Of a DNA stretch of 64,000 nucleotides, positions 36,401 through 47,693 are shown one piece after another (position 1 is the stretch's first letter; the number at the start of each line of letters is the position of its first letter). Origin of the DNA: Nephrocerus scutellatus (lineage: Eukaryota > Arthropoda > Insecta > Diptera > Pipunculidae); contig OX352761.1 in assembly GCA_947095585.1 (NCBI GenBank), positions 137,298,277 through 137,362,276 of the forward strand. Reading direction: 5' to 3'. Below the pieces are notes generated by a model. It was not told the origin of the DNA. It worked only from the letters and a program-made list of their open reading frames with translations, and searched no databases. A program made the position numbers and the translations under genes.

Positions 36401-38120
36401 GCATCATCAAAATAAATATTTCATAACTTCCCGTTGAGCACATAATAAATCCTTAATTTGACACCCGAAAGGATTGTTCCGCCTTCGCCTCTAATTATTC
36501 GTGACGACAATGGCGCGGGCGGCGGTTTATTGCTGGGAGATGCTGAACTAAAAAGAAAAGACAAAAAATTATCATGTGGAAAAGTGCGCTGCATCACAGA
36601 GCAAGTAATTTCCGCATACATGCGAATCGTAGGCAGGACTACCGCATTTGACATCGCACCGCGCGCCGGGCAGTGGGGAGTACATATGAGGAAGACTTTC
36701 ACGATAAACAAACATGGAACGAGTTAAACGGTTAAAGTCCCGGCAACAATGAAGGCCGCCCATGCATTAAAAGTTAAAAGACAAAGAATGCGACGGCAAC
36801 AACAATAGGAGTCGCGTGCTCGAAACAGGCGAAAGTTAAACTTTCGGCAGCCTCCTTCTCCTCATGCTCAGCCTTCATCGAGATGAACCAATTTCCTGTT
36901 TCTTTTGCTTTGGTTGCTGAACACACAAAAACCCCAAATTGGCGCTGTACATCATTTCGACGCGGTGCCATCACCTCGGTTGGTCCTGTGTTGTGGTTAT
37001 GCGACGTGCGATGCATGGCTGCACCCAGTACAGGATACTCAGATGCTGCAATGTTGATGAGTAAGTATGTAGTGAATGGCGGCACCATCACATCAGGAAC
37101 GCCACAACAACCAAAAAGAAGATAAACCGCAAAATCATAAAATATGAACATCATTAATGATCCGTAATAAATTATGCATCCTTGCTTGCTCCTTGCTGAT
37201 ATTTCATCGCGGCGCACATGCATAGCATTTTCAGTGGATTTTCGAAGGGAACTCTCGCGCTTGCTGCTGCATGGTGAACAATAAAAATAACGTACAAACA
37301 TTCATCCATAAAAACGGGGAGCACACGAGCAAATTTAACAAAATAATGAAAACCCCCTCCACTTCAAATGATGAGTGCGCGAGGACACTAAAATTGGAAA
37401 GTTTTCATCGTTTTCGCCTTCGACTTTGGAAACTTGCTAAAGGCAAAACAGCTTCCTGACTTCGCCGAGATGAAGGATTTGACGGCATCATCGACGGTGT
37501 TTTGCGTTTAACACCATACTCATAGAGAAGTACTAGTCCTTTTCGGTTTAATAATTTCGCGAAACAGCCAATAGTTTCAAGGATAATTGCTGATGATTTT
37601 TTTTCCTGTGTGGATATATATTTGCTTTTTTGTGATGATAAAGAAACGAACTTTTTAGTAGAATTAGAGAAAAAGATGTTTAGCAACCTCTCAAGTCTTT
37701 TTTTTTACTTTTCCAAAGGACTTTCTTGAAGTGCACGCGTTCACACTTCTTCTTTACTTACTGGAACTGACTTATATTTTCTAGCTGGTTGGCTAGTTGG
37801 TTGGCGCCGTCGTGGTTAAAGTTTTCGTTAATTTTTTTTCTTTGCAATTTTTAATTAGTACAGTTATGAATAAGGAGAATTTATAAAGAAAAAAGAAGAA
37901 TAAATTGCAATTTATTTCATTATTGTAAAACATTAAGGGGGAACTTTCTGAACTTTCGTTTGGTTTAACATTTATAACCGTTTCAGATATATATGAATTA
38001 TCATTTCTCTCTGTCTCACTTTGTGACTGAGTTCCTTTCTGTACAGCACAAAACTTTGCACTTAAGTTCCTACAATTATCTTTTTAAAAAAAATTAACTT
38101 TTCATATTATTGTACTAGTT
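33480..38120. other. Repeat-poor stretch, partly GC-richer; candidate regulatory DNA
   Basis: No transposon relic was recognised in these 4.6 kb, unlike most of the window. The segment 36,160-37,480 is GC-richer and holds overlapping open frames on both strands, the longest being 175 residues on the minus strand (37301-36774). None shows a domain or a consistent splice structure. TAATTA-type homeodomain cores and TTTATTG/AATAAATTATGCAT-like motifs are present, so conserved non-coding regulatory DNA is a possibility. A minus-strand frame at 34857 (MKRLCLDWLMVNC) runs into a good donor (TATCT|GTAAGTATAC), but nothing else supports it. Confidence 0.35.
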
Positions 38121-38124
38121 TTGT

Positions 38125-39245
38125 TTGATTTCTCGCAAATATCCATCAATATCTTCTTCTTATGTCCTATATCCCCTTGTGGGTCCTAGGGCCTCTACTA
38201 CGCCTACGCGCCATCGCGTGCTGTTCCTGACAATGAACTTCAGCTCTCTCCAACTCTTCCCCAATTGCCGTTACTCCTCCTCAACTGTCCTGCACCATGT
38301 ATTTCTCGGATGACCCGTTCTTCTACCATCCTGAGATAACGGATTACATTGCATTGCGTAGTTTGCTATGGAACTGTCGCCTTTTCGTAGTGTATGACCA
38401 CTTCTGTCGTTGGATGGTTGTGCCTATTGGTTCCTGACCCGTTCTCTGGTAAAGATGTTCGTTAGAGATACGGTTGGGCCAGAAAACTCTTAAGATGTTC
38501 CGTAGGCACCTATTTACGAAAGTTTGTAATCTTTTTGTGATAGTAGCGGTCATCTTCCAAGTGCTGCACCCATACAACAGCACAGATTCAACATTTGAAT
38601 GGAACAGTCGCAGCTTGGTATTTAAGCTGATCGCATTACTTCGCCATATCATGGACATGCTTGCTTTGCTGATTCGGTTGACAATGTCCTGTTTGGTTCC
38701 ACCTTCGGTCGAGACAGTACTCCTAAGATATTGGAAACTCTCTACTCTCTCTACCGGCTGTCCAGCAATGTTAACTTGAGTTACTGAGCTAGTGCCGAGG
38801 TTGATTATTTTGGTTTTGGCAGTATAAATCTTCAAACCCGCAACATTTGCCTCCCTTTCCACCATTTGTTGTCATTTGGTGCATTTCATTTGTGTGAGAG
38901 TAAACAAACGTCGTCAGCGTTCGAATTCCTTTGTTTCCAGTAGATAAAGCTGCGCGAAGTACATCGCTAATCACCAACAAAAAAAGTTTCGTCGATAGGA
39001 TGCAACCATGTCGTACACCACTTAGGATCTCGGATTCCTCTGGCGAAGCGATATTTGTGTCAAATTTTACAACTGCGCAATGACAGGCACTATATTGACC
39101 GTAAATCACCGCTATATGGAGGGGGTCAGTGAAAGGGATGTGGGGGCGATATAAGTGTAACATATTAGACCCGTGCAACGTCGGGTACTCATCTAACTCA
39201 ACACTTTGTTTGTGCAATATGAATAAACTATTACCCAAGCTAATG
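38125..39245 (-). mobile_element. RTE-clade LINE, RT 3' half with catalytic box deleted
   Basis: Right to left: a frame (39238-38789) with IYGQYSACHCAVVKFDTNIA, SPEESEILSGVRHGCILSTK and LFLLVISDVLRAALSTGNKG; then a 173-residue frame (38865-38344) with VAGLKIYTAKTKIINLGTSS, VERVESFQYLRSTVSTEGGT, LLYGCSTWKMTATITKRLQT and FVNRCLRNILRVFWPNRISN. The 3' coding end is visible in shifted frames near 38330-38140 (GRRTGHPRNTWCRTVEEE, then WRVGVVEALGPTRGYRT followed by a stop), the typical RTE terminus. The segment between GIR and SHTNEMHQ, where YADD should lie, is missing, and the two frames overlap out of register. The endonuclease domain is absent. This is a dead, 5'-truncated and internally deleted copy. 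Confidence 0.92.
39165..39197 (+). other. Short hairpin followed by CTAA, Helitron-end-like
   Basis: A 5-bp stem ACCCG/CGGGT (39169-39173 and 39182-39186) closes an 8-nt loop and is followed about 6 bp later by CTAA (39193-39196). Helitron 3' ends have a short GC-rich hairpin about ten bases before CTRR. The base after CTAA is C rather than the expected T, and no 5' TC end or Rep/helicase sequence is seen. It lies at the upstream border of the RTE relic. Confidence 0.15.
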
Positions 39246-40384
39246 ACATTTTGATAAATAGCTCGAGTTCAGCTACATAGGAAATACAAATTTTCAAACC
39301 TATCTCGACTCCAGCGCTACCTACCGGGCTCAAAAGATATAAACCTTTAGGAGCATCAAACGAACATATAGTGTGAATAAGGCTTTCATACGTCCAGTGG
39401 CTTAGGCGTAATTTTCTTACATATATATGCACAATCATTTATATAAACATAGATATAACACGAACCATACAAAACAAATATAAATGGGGTTTCGGAAATT
39501 TTCCTTATCGTGTTAGAGTGAAACTGTGTTGTAGGAGGGTATTCAATGATACGATGCCATTCGCCATTATGATTTTTCTATGTTCACACACGAACATGAA
39601 CAAAAGCACGCAGAGGATATCCGATTAGAAATAATTGCAACGTATCTTTATCACAGTTATTACCATCAAATACATCATCATCGTCATCAACGGAATTATC
39701 CGCCCAGTAAATTACTGAATTGGTTATTTTACCGAGGACATGCTGCAGTGAAGTTGCTTTAATCGCTCCAACAAGACTATTGAATTATTGCAAAGGTACC
39801 TACTTTGTACAAGAAAATAGATTGCGAGGAAAAGTTGCATAAACTTAATCCAGGGAGTTTGTTTTTCCAACACGGTATCGTAGTTTGTATGTTTGTTTCA
39901 AATTGAAAACTGATAGTAAGTGAGCGCTGAAGAAATAATTTCTCCTTTTCGCACGTTCGCAAGTAGTTCTGGAATATATGAGGTATATTTATTCGGTGAT
40001 TAAGTGCTTTAGTGATTTCGTGCATTTTATGCATAGAGATTCGTAGTTAAATGATCCTTCGAACCATATCCACCGTTGCCAATTACTACGTTAACAGTGC
40101 GATAGCCTTAGCCAAAAACTATACTCATCAATATACGGCGTAGAGAATTCAAGATGCAAATTAATTTTTTTTCAGTAGGTTAATCGAATGATATAATTTA
40201 TGAGTACAAATTATTTCTAGCTTTTACAAAATTCTATTGCCACAAAAATTTTGAATAATTTTTCTCTTCTCTCTTTCTTTGTTGTTAAGCTTAAAAATGT
40301 AAAGGTTTTCCAAAATGAAAATCATATTGCCAAATAGAGAAACCTTCTACGATGACGCAAATACGTTACTTCAAAACTTTTAGT

Positions 40385-42095
40385 TAGGTTAGGTTAGTTT
40401 AAGGTGGCTTTCAGTAAAACCGACAAACTTAGACAAGCAATGGTCCATTGTAATACTACATGGATCTGGAAAGTTTCCCTTCACCTATGAAGTATGAAGC
40501 AACGGAGACTGTTGATATCAATGTTGATGAGATCATTAGTGTCGCTGTAGAAGAAAGCTCCCATATGGAGTTTACGTTTCTGGGAGAGGGCTGAACAATT
40601 ACAGAGAATCTGGATAACGGTCTCCTCCTCTTCCTCCTCATCCATGCAGCTTCTGCAGAAGTCATTCGAGAAGACTCCGAGTCTTGCTGCATGCTTGCCT
40701 AAAAGACAGTGTCCCGTAATGACACCTACAAATGCACCGATGTGCGATCTTTTTTGAGAGGCTAGGGTTTAGCTTTTTTTTTAAAAAAAAAACACCTCCA
40801 CCAACTCCGTCATCAGTTTTAGATCCATCTGTGTAAAAATGAATGTGTTGATCTTCCAGGTACGCACCTTCCTCCCAGAATGATCTGGAGAGGAAATGAA
40901 ATGGAACTGTGGAGTGGTGTAGTCTATTTTGTCTGGGATCCTGACTTAATTCAGGATGTAGGAGTTCTAGTCCACTGGGAGATAGCTCTGAGGCGAATAG
41001 TCTACTGAATATGTCGAGAGGTGTAAGGTCGAACAGAATGTCCAGTGCGGCGGAGGGGGTTGTACGCAGTGGTACGCTAATACGTACTCTAGCAGATCTT
41101 TGAGCTTTGCTTAATTTGTCTAGATTTAGGATCCAAATACTTAGCTTTATCAGAGAATGCTAAGCTTGTACCTTTAATAGAAGGAGGGTCAACATGTGGG
41201 ATTTTGTATTGTTCGACTTGTGAGTAGAAGGTTAATCATTTCGTCAAGTTAGTCGACTACCTTCAAAGCCGTCAGTGAATATGTGATCGCAGATGTGTTG
41301 ACGTTATTAAAAGCGCCTTCAATATCTATCAAAGCTACCATAGTGTACTCATTGTAGTGTAGGGGGTATTTCATGGAACGTACTACAGTATGCAGAGCTG
41401 TTTCCACCAATTTACCCTTGCAATACGCATGTTGATCAGTAGACAGAAGTTTCTTGTCAATGCTAGTACGTATGTGGATGTGTATCAGTCTTTCCAGTGC
41501 CTTTAGGAGGATCGATGATAAACTGATTGGTCTAATGTGGACCAGATCAAGACAACTCTTTAGAATATTCCCTAGCAAAGGAGGGATAATATCAATCGCA
41601 GCTCGGCAATAATAATGCCGCCTGGTCCTGCGGATTTAAAATCGCCCAAAGCAGTTTATCCTCGTTTATTAGATCATTGCAGATTGTTGTGTCAATGTTT
41701 TGCCTGTTAATGTTAACGTACTTATAAAATGGGAGCTACCCGGAAAGTGGGTGTCTAGAAGCAGATTGAGCGATACTTCGGTAGAAGTGGTCCAAGAGCC
41801 ATCTGCTTTTTTTTTAGCTAGGTATAGTTGGATTGGTAGAGAGGATTTTTCTTAGCCTAGATCCCTGGGAAGATTTTTCTATTTTGCCACAGAAGAGTCT
41901 CCAGGATACTAGCATAGCTTTCCTTAATTCTTTTTTAAATAATTTGAGGCATGTTTTTAGGCATCCCAATCGGTCTGTTGACAGTGGCTGAGTTGAACAA
42001 CTTCCTGCATCTGTTCCTAATGGGGGTTTTTCTTGCCTCTTGAACGAATCAGACTACAGGAAGCTGACAGCCCAGGTAAGTTCCTTGACTCTGTC
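40385..42095 (-). mobile_element. LOA-type LINE, RT plus RNase H, internally deleted
   Basis: Right to left: a Lys/Arg-rich region before the RT (about 42030-41830: LKLFKKELRKAMLVSWRLFC); DGSWTTSTEVSLNLLLDTHF (about 41800); then a 109-residue frame (41578-41249) with HIRPISLSSILLKALERLIH, STDQHAYCKGKLVETALHTV and YTMVALIDIEGAFNNV. The catalytic YADD segment is deleted, and sequence resumes near 41200 with PSIKGTSLAFSDKAKYLDPK. A long frame (about 41110-40780) has RSARVRISVPLRTTPSAALD and ends in an RNase H start, HFYTDGSKTDDGVGGG. After a second deletion comes the C-terminal tail ITGHCLLGKHAARLGVFSND with clustered cysteines (40720-40470). The TAACCTAACC-type 3' end (about 40395) is typical of this group. 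It is not functional. Confidence 0.92.
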
Positions 42096-42099
42096 AGTT

Positions 42100-44390
42100 A
42101 GTTCATAGTCAATTAAATGTTTTTCCAATAAATTAGTGTTGTCATTACCTCAGCGAAAAAAGGTTCATTCTCACCCTTTGTGATTACTGAATTCGGTAAA
42201 CTTAACTTGAGAAACCAATTGAATTCAATTATCCCGCCTGATGAGGTATTAATAATTGCAAATTGTCATGTGGACGCCAAATTTGGATGCAGGATATATG
42301 TACCCATATCTTAACTTACCACCACCACGATGTTAAAATCGCTAATTTTCGCTGCTAAACCGGGAATTATAATAAGCAAGTCGATGTCGTTAATGGCAAT
42401 ATGTCCAGTTTGTGCATGGTGGCCGGCGGTAATGATGATGTATTAATGAGCAAATGTGTGGGCGGTTCAGGAAAGATGGGCCTGATGGACTCATTCGAAT
42501 TAATCTCGCGCATAATTAGCTGAAGAGTTCCTTCAGTTCGTAGTATTAAATTGAACGTGCTACGTTGGCTTAATTATATGCATATGTTGAAATTCTGCTA
42601 CGATATCATCAACAATTGGAAATGGTCAAATATTTAATGCAATGGCAACAGCGAGCGTGATTGCATACTGTTAACATTTTGTTGCTATTCTAGATGGAAA
42701 TTTACTTCTGAATCGTGGAGCCATTTCTATCACACTATCAGAACAACTTATAATGCTTGGCACATACCATAACAGCTTAAACACAATCACTATTATTCCA
42801 TCAAATCAAAGGAATCAGGAAGAATCAACACAAATCAATATTATTAAATCGAATCTCGCCCATCTTAGAATTTCCTTTAAATTCTACCATCATGCCTGAA
42901 AACAGATTGCAAAAGAAGATCTTCTTTGTAACTGTGCTTCCTTCATTTCTTTTTCTTACCAAAATATTATCTTCTTTTTGTTAACACAATTGCACATAAA
43001 GCTGCGAATTCGTGATTCAATTCTGGAAGAACAGAAAAAACTCACATGTGAGCAGAAACTGAAGCAGGGGCTCCACAACCAACAACTAAATTTATAAATT
43101 CATATCATGAAAATCATTCCATGCAAACGTATGTGTTTACTGCAAAATCTACGAGAACCACCACAGACCACCACACAGAAAGAATATCGCACACACGCTG
43201 CCGTTTATCCCGATTACAACAAGTCCATATGTAAACAAAACGAATCCACTGATAAACTACAAGTGTTCATGCGGAGAAGGAAAAATAATATAGGCTAAGG
43301 CTCTGCAGCTAAAGTTTTACACTTCGATTGTGAATCCGTTGAAGGCGGGAATACGCCTTCGGTATCTTCGTTTCCAATTCGATTCGCTTTCCGGTATTAT
43401 ACGTACTCGTACATGTCAAGACAGAGGTTGGGCAACTTTAGCTACTTTTTATTTTACATTCAATAGTTTCCCGACCCAGAAACATTCAAGCATTACTCCA
43501 TCATCTTCTGAGTATTTCTAACAGTCAATGGAAGCAAACATCAGCAATAATGTTTAAGTTGAGTCAGGAGGGGATAGATCAGACCTTTGGAAAAAAAAAA
43601 TTTTGCAAAGAGGACAGTAGGACACCCTATGAGCGATGTGGATATTACATAAATAGCAAAAAAAATAGGAATTGTAAATATATTCGCCAAGTAGCTCCTT
43701 TGGCACTTGGCTAACTGCTGATTTCAACTGCATTGACAGGCAAGACTAGAAAAAGAAAACAAATCCTCTCAAAGGAAGAGTCTTTCAAGTATATAAAGTG
43801 ACTTGAAGGAGACTATTTCGGTCCAATAAGTCACACATCACAAACAAAGTAGAGAATTTTTTTAAGTAAATCGTAAGAATTGAACCGGTGCCAATGGATT
43901 CACACGTACACGAAAGGACGAAAGAATGATCCGCACACACAATTTTTCTCATCAAGATTTCAACAGAATTGACCTTAAATTTATGACGTTGTGAGTTTTC
44001 AATTTACTTATAGTACCGTAAAAGTATATTAAGTTATTTGAACGCCCAAAATCAAGACCTTGTAACCGTATTTACTCGAGTTATGCTAGTGACTAGCATA
44101 CAAAGTTCGTTGGTCGATCGGAGTGCTTACAAATAAAAAGATTATTTTATTCGGTAGTCTTTAAATTGAGTTTGCTTTAGTTCGCTTTTATTACTTAAAG
44201 AACATAACCAAAAACGGAGTGAGTTTAACCTGCCTGCAAGTTTGAAGAAACGCTTATAAACACTAGAGCACTGTAGGTAAAAGAAAATGGAGTGAGTTTA
44301 ACCAGGAGCTCCGCTCTACCATAGGTAAATGGAAACCAGAGGAGGGAATGTACAAGGTGGGACAACAGTAATGTTTTAATTTCAATGTGC
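42100..44390. other. Non-coding; homeodomain-site-rich segment at 42.2-42.7 kb
   Basis: No coding or transposon sequence is supported. The segment 42,190-42,680 has several ATTA/TAAT cores (TTAATAATTGCAAATTG, GCGCATAATTAGC, TATTAATGAGC) in mixed composition and no ORF, which is compatible with an enhancer but does not prove one. The remainder is plain A+T-rich DNA. A short plus-strand frame at 43107-43298 lacks supporting signals. Confidence 0.3.
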
Positions 44391-44394
44391 CGCA

Positions 44395-45230
44395 ATTTTT
44401 GCAAATAGCGTCAAATGTCATTGCGCTTTGCCATTAATGTTGCAGACAGATAAAGAATTAGTTGACAATAAGCAACGGAACGATACACATCTGAAGAACG
44501 CGGAATTATTTTTACTGCCTATTTGTCCAATTTCCGGTCTGTTGTTTTAAAGCAGCATGGATCTCGTCGTCGTTTCCTCGTCATCCTGCACCGTCTGCGT
44601 GAACAATGAAGCAGTTAGCTGTTCCCTTACAAAGTGCCAACCGTTCACCAACACTGCTGCCAGCTGACAGTCAAGTGAGGTTAACTTACTCCCATGCTCT
44701 GTTAAACCTGGTGCAAGAAGAGAATGATTTCGTATCCAAAATCATAATAAGCGACCATTTCCACTTAAGTGGTTATGTGAATAAACAAAATTTGAATTTC
44801 TGGGGCACGGAGAATCTTAATGAAATGCAGGAAGAGCTATTGCATCCCCTCAAAGTGACTATTGGTGGCGGCATTGCAGGAAAAGAGAGATTAGTCCTTC
44901 TTTTTTTTTTGAGGACGCCCACGGCACCACCGTAACCATCACTGATGAGCGCTACAGACAAGTGTTAAACGAAATTTTTCACAAGTTGCTGAATTGGGTC
45001 TCGATCATTGTTGGTCCAGCAGGATGGAGCAACCGCTCACGCAGCTCGGGCAATGATGGAGATTTTGAAACACCAATTTCCGGGCCGTGTGACCTCCCAT
45101 TTATGCGATTTAAACTGGCCGGTTATGACAGTTATGACGGCTCCAGACTTCTTTTTTTGAGGCTTTGGAAATCTCGCGTTTATCACAACAAACCACAAAT
45201 TACAAGTCTTTAAAGCCCACACTGAACTCA
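44395..45230 (+). mobile_element. Tc1/mariner-superfamily transposase relic (DDE_3 type)
   Basis: A decayed plus-strand transposase ORF. An N-terminal helix-turn-helix-like stretch in one frame (TSEERGIIFTAYLSNFRSVV, about 44480-44545) is followed by a second frame from 44606: SQVRLTYSHALLNLVQEEND, FVSKIIISDHFHLSGYVNKQ, NLNFWGTENLNEMQEELLHP and VTIGGGIAGK. The SDEAHFHLNGYVNKQN block of this family is recognisable, but the first catalytic acidic region is shortened (SDHFHLSG). Further shifts lead through DERYRQVLNEIFHKLL-like sequence to a C-terminal WKSRVYHNKPQITSLK. The frames break repeatedly and no terminal inverted repeats were found, so it is a dead fragment. Relatives are common in insect genomes. 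Confidence 0.82.
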
Positions 45231-45550
45231 ATTTTTTTTATTTCTAACAAAATGGCAGCTAATTTACATTATGTTATTAATTTAACCGCTTCTTGTATTA
45301 TTTGTGATCGGTTAGAATTAATCAAAATTCGGATTATTAGTAGAGCTGGTTATTCTGAGAGTCTAATTTTCTTGGTAGTGAACGTTTTGCTTAGTGTGAA
45401 ATTCTGGTGGATAAATCACTAAATATATTCAAAGGCGACTGTTTATTGCTTATTGAAACTAATCATATATCGGCACTATCATTGTTTATATTAACTTCTC
45501 TGCTTGTTCGTAGTATATAATGTGGCCAATAAGTATCGAGTTATAGCAAT

Positions 45551-45748
45551 ATGCAAAGAATGTTGATCATTAGAGAGTATATTCGACTGCTGATAGTCGG
45601 ACGGCGGTTGAAGAAAAATATGTTATTCATATGGCTTGTGGTGGTGTTAATTTTCTTGCTTAAAATTAACTTCGTTACAACCTATAGAGACCTTTTGGGA
45701 AATCAAATTTTAAAAAATAATGAAAAGAGAAAAAGAAAAAAAAATTAA
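45551..45748 (+). CDS. Short ORF with one membrane segment, unidentified
   Basis: A 65-codon frame has a basic N-terminal segment (RLLIVGRRLKKN), a single hydrophobic stretch of about 17 residues (MLFIWLVVVLIFLLKINF) and a Lys/Arg-rich end (NNEKRKRKKN). The layout is that of a small type II membrane protein or of the N-terminus of a larger one. A TATATAA box lies at 45514-45520, but that is only about 31 bp before the ATG and leaves almost no leader. No donor site follows that would extend the frame, and a tRNA-like SINE lies immediately downstream. The A/T-rich composition makes a chance ORF quite likely. Confidence 0.2.
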   Translation: MQRMLIIREYIRLLIVGRRLKKNMLFIWLVVVLIFLLKINFVTTYRDLLGNQILKNNEKRKRKKN

Positions 45749-45751
45749 AAG

Positions 45752-45835
45752 ACTCATGGCAGATTCGAAACCGAGACTTTTACACTATCTTTTTTCTTCT
45801 GTTCAGCACTCTGACCGGTGAGCCACAAAATACGC
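45752..45835 (-). mobile_element. tRNA-like SINE head, different family
   Basis: On the minus strand an A-box-like TGGCTCACCGGTCAGAGTGC (about 45826-45807) and a B-box-like GGTTTCGAATC (about 45776-45766) lie about 40 bp apart, followed by CTGCCATGAG and an A/T-rich run. Its body does not match the SINE family at 10172. The interval between the boxes is poly-A/G rich and cannot form a tRNA cloverleaf, so it is a retroposed tRNA-like element rather than a gene. Confidence 0.45.
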
Positions 45836-45849
45836 ATATAGCAATTTTA

Positions 45850-47400
45850 TGTATATAACTATATTGCAACTGCCCACTTTACCTTTAATTGTGAGCGAAC
45901 TGCAAATAATTTTATTGTGTATGGAGCTATCGGTGTACGTGATATGAAATTAGTTTTTCTTAAATACCTTGCGATTTACGCGACATCTACATTATATTAG
46001 AGTTCTTAATTGCAAATTTAAAAAGTTATTTTCTCAACGTCATTTATCAATGAATATTATCATAAAATAGTAACCTGACTTTTTTATTTTTACTTTTCTT
46101 ATTTTTTTATCCATTTGATCGATCGGCCACAACGCCAAAGAAGTTTCATGCTAATATTTTTTAATGTCAAATGTCTTATAACAAAATATTTTTCAATTGA
46201 TATTGAAAAGTTAGTGAAACTTTGTTGAAAGTAAGAGAATTACTGAAAAAGTTGCTGCCATTGTGGCTTATCTCTGTGTCTTTGCCGTTGTTAAAAGTTT
46301 GAGAGTCAAAATTTGAGATTTAGTATAATAATTATATTTTAAAGTTTTAGAATCACAAGTGTGTGTGCGTACATGCATCTAGTAGTAAGGGAGTTACATG
46401 CGGGCAACTTCCAGTCCCATCCCATCTCGGTATCTCGGCTGGACTAACTTGAGAATTGATGCATCGTTGGAATACCTGTGAATTAATATATGTCACTTGC
46501 GACCATTGAGCATTGCCATTTTTTCGTTGATGCTGCCTAACCGAAATAGCTCAATACAGTGATGATCTGGAAATTTTTATACTAATTGGCAACAAATATC
46601 TTTCGGTATCTTTGTTTTTATTATTTTGTGTGGTCTTTATTTAAGACTTAACATAGGATTCAATTAAAAAATTTTCGATACCTAAAAATTCCTTAAATAT
46701 TTTGCAAACCTAAATTCACTTTGTTGAACGAAGTTTTTCTCAGTCAATCTCAGTAAACGAAAGAAATAAAGAAGCATTGCCTTTCCTTGTCATACTTTTT
46801 GCACTACAACTGCATCGCAGATACACTCGTACACAAAAATATCGATTGAAATTTCTTTAAAAAAGGAAAAACGTATGTTCGCACTCACCCTTTCTCACCT
46901 TTTGTAATTGTAGATTTTTAGACCAAGTTATGTAAAAGGGTATATAGAAGGCTCGTCAAATTGATTTGGAAATTTAAAGGTGTTTGTTCAAAAAAGTGTC
47001 ACCAATATATTCGAGTTGTAAGGAACAGCTAGGAAACCTCAAATTGTAAGCTATGATATCTGCTTACTCCAAAAGGAGGTAAAAAGTCGTTTTCAAAATA
47101 CAATATGACAGAAAAGTATTCGTCAATTCGCCAGGATAAGTTATCCTTTACTTAATAAAGGTATTATGATATTCTTTTATAAGAATGACAAAAGGTAAAT
47201 TTAGAAAAATAAACTTCCTTGCTTTCGACCAATAGGTCAGAAAAATACTATTATATGTAATATATAATATGTTATATACATATAATTATATAAAAAACTT
47301 TCTTTGGCGGCTGGCTTGGTTTCAATGTCCTGCAAGGATATTAACATGTTTGAAAATATACGTATGATGACTGCTCTCTGATACTAACCTCGCCCAACAC
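45850..47400. other. A+T-rich non-coding DNA
   Basis: No gene or transposon sequence is supported here. The stretch 47,250-47,295 is an almost pure TATAT-type low-complexity region. Confidence 0.6.
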
Positions 47401-47460
47401 AGCTGCTGTTCTTAAACGAAACTTTCCTAACAAAAACTTCCAATTCTTGGTCAGTCGAAG

Positions 47461-47693
47461 ATGTCTTGGTTACCTGCTGCAGTTATTGTCGTTTTTTGTG
47501 TGCTTTTGAAACTTTTCGGAATCGATTGCCAAATTATGACAAAATCACACATGTGTGGGAGAAAAAGTTCTAACAGTAAATCTTTGAAGCGTATGCACTC
47601 AAGAATGCGCCATGTGGAATCAATGGTGATAAGGACAATTGCAATTCCGTGTTTAAGAAATGTGTTAGCAAGCTAGCGTCCGTGTGGGAGTAA
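47461..47693 (+). pseudogene. Possible small secreted Cys-rich peptide gene, frameshifted
   Basis: From the ATG at 47461 the frame starts like a signal peptide: MSWLPAAVIVVFCVLLKLFG, then IDCQIMTKSHMCGRK. It continues through Lys/Arg/Ser-rich residues to a stop at 47674-47676. In the frame shifted by two bases, sequence from about 47578 reads FEAYALKNAPCGINGDKDNC and then NSVFKKCVSKLASVWE before a TAA at 47691-47693; this second part looks more coding-like and adds three cysteines. A frameshift near 47580 would join the two halves. No GT-AG intron of workable length bridges them. A TCAGTCG initiator-like motif lies at 47452-47458. I recognise no family, and the resemblance may be chance. Confidence 0.28.

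Noticed and set aside
36774..37301. 175-residue minus-strand ORF, one of the longest in the window
   Set aside because: No domain, mixed hydrophobic/basic segments, frames open on the opposite strand too, no consistent splice sites; best explained by GC-richer composition.
44773..44961. Minus-strand ORF inside the mariner-like relic
   Set aside because: Shadow of the transposase reading frame on the plus strand.
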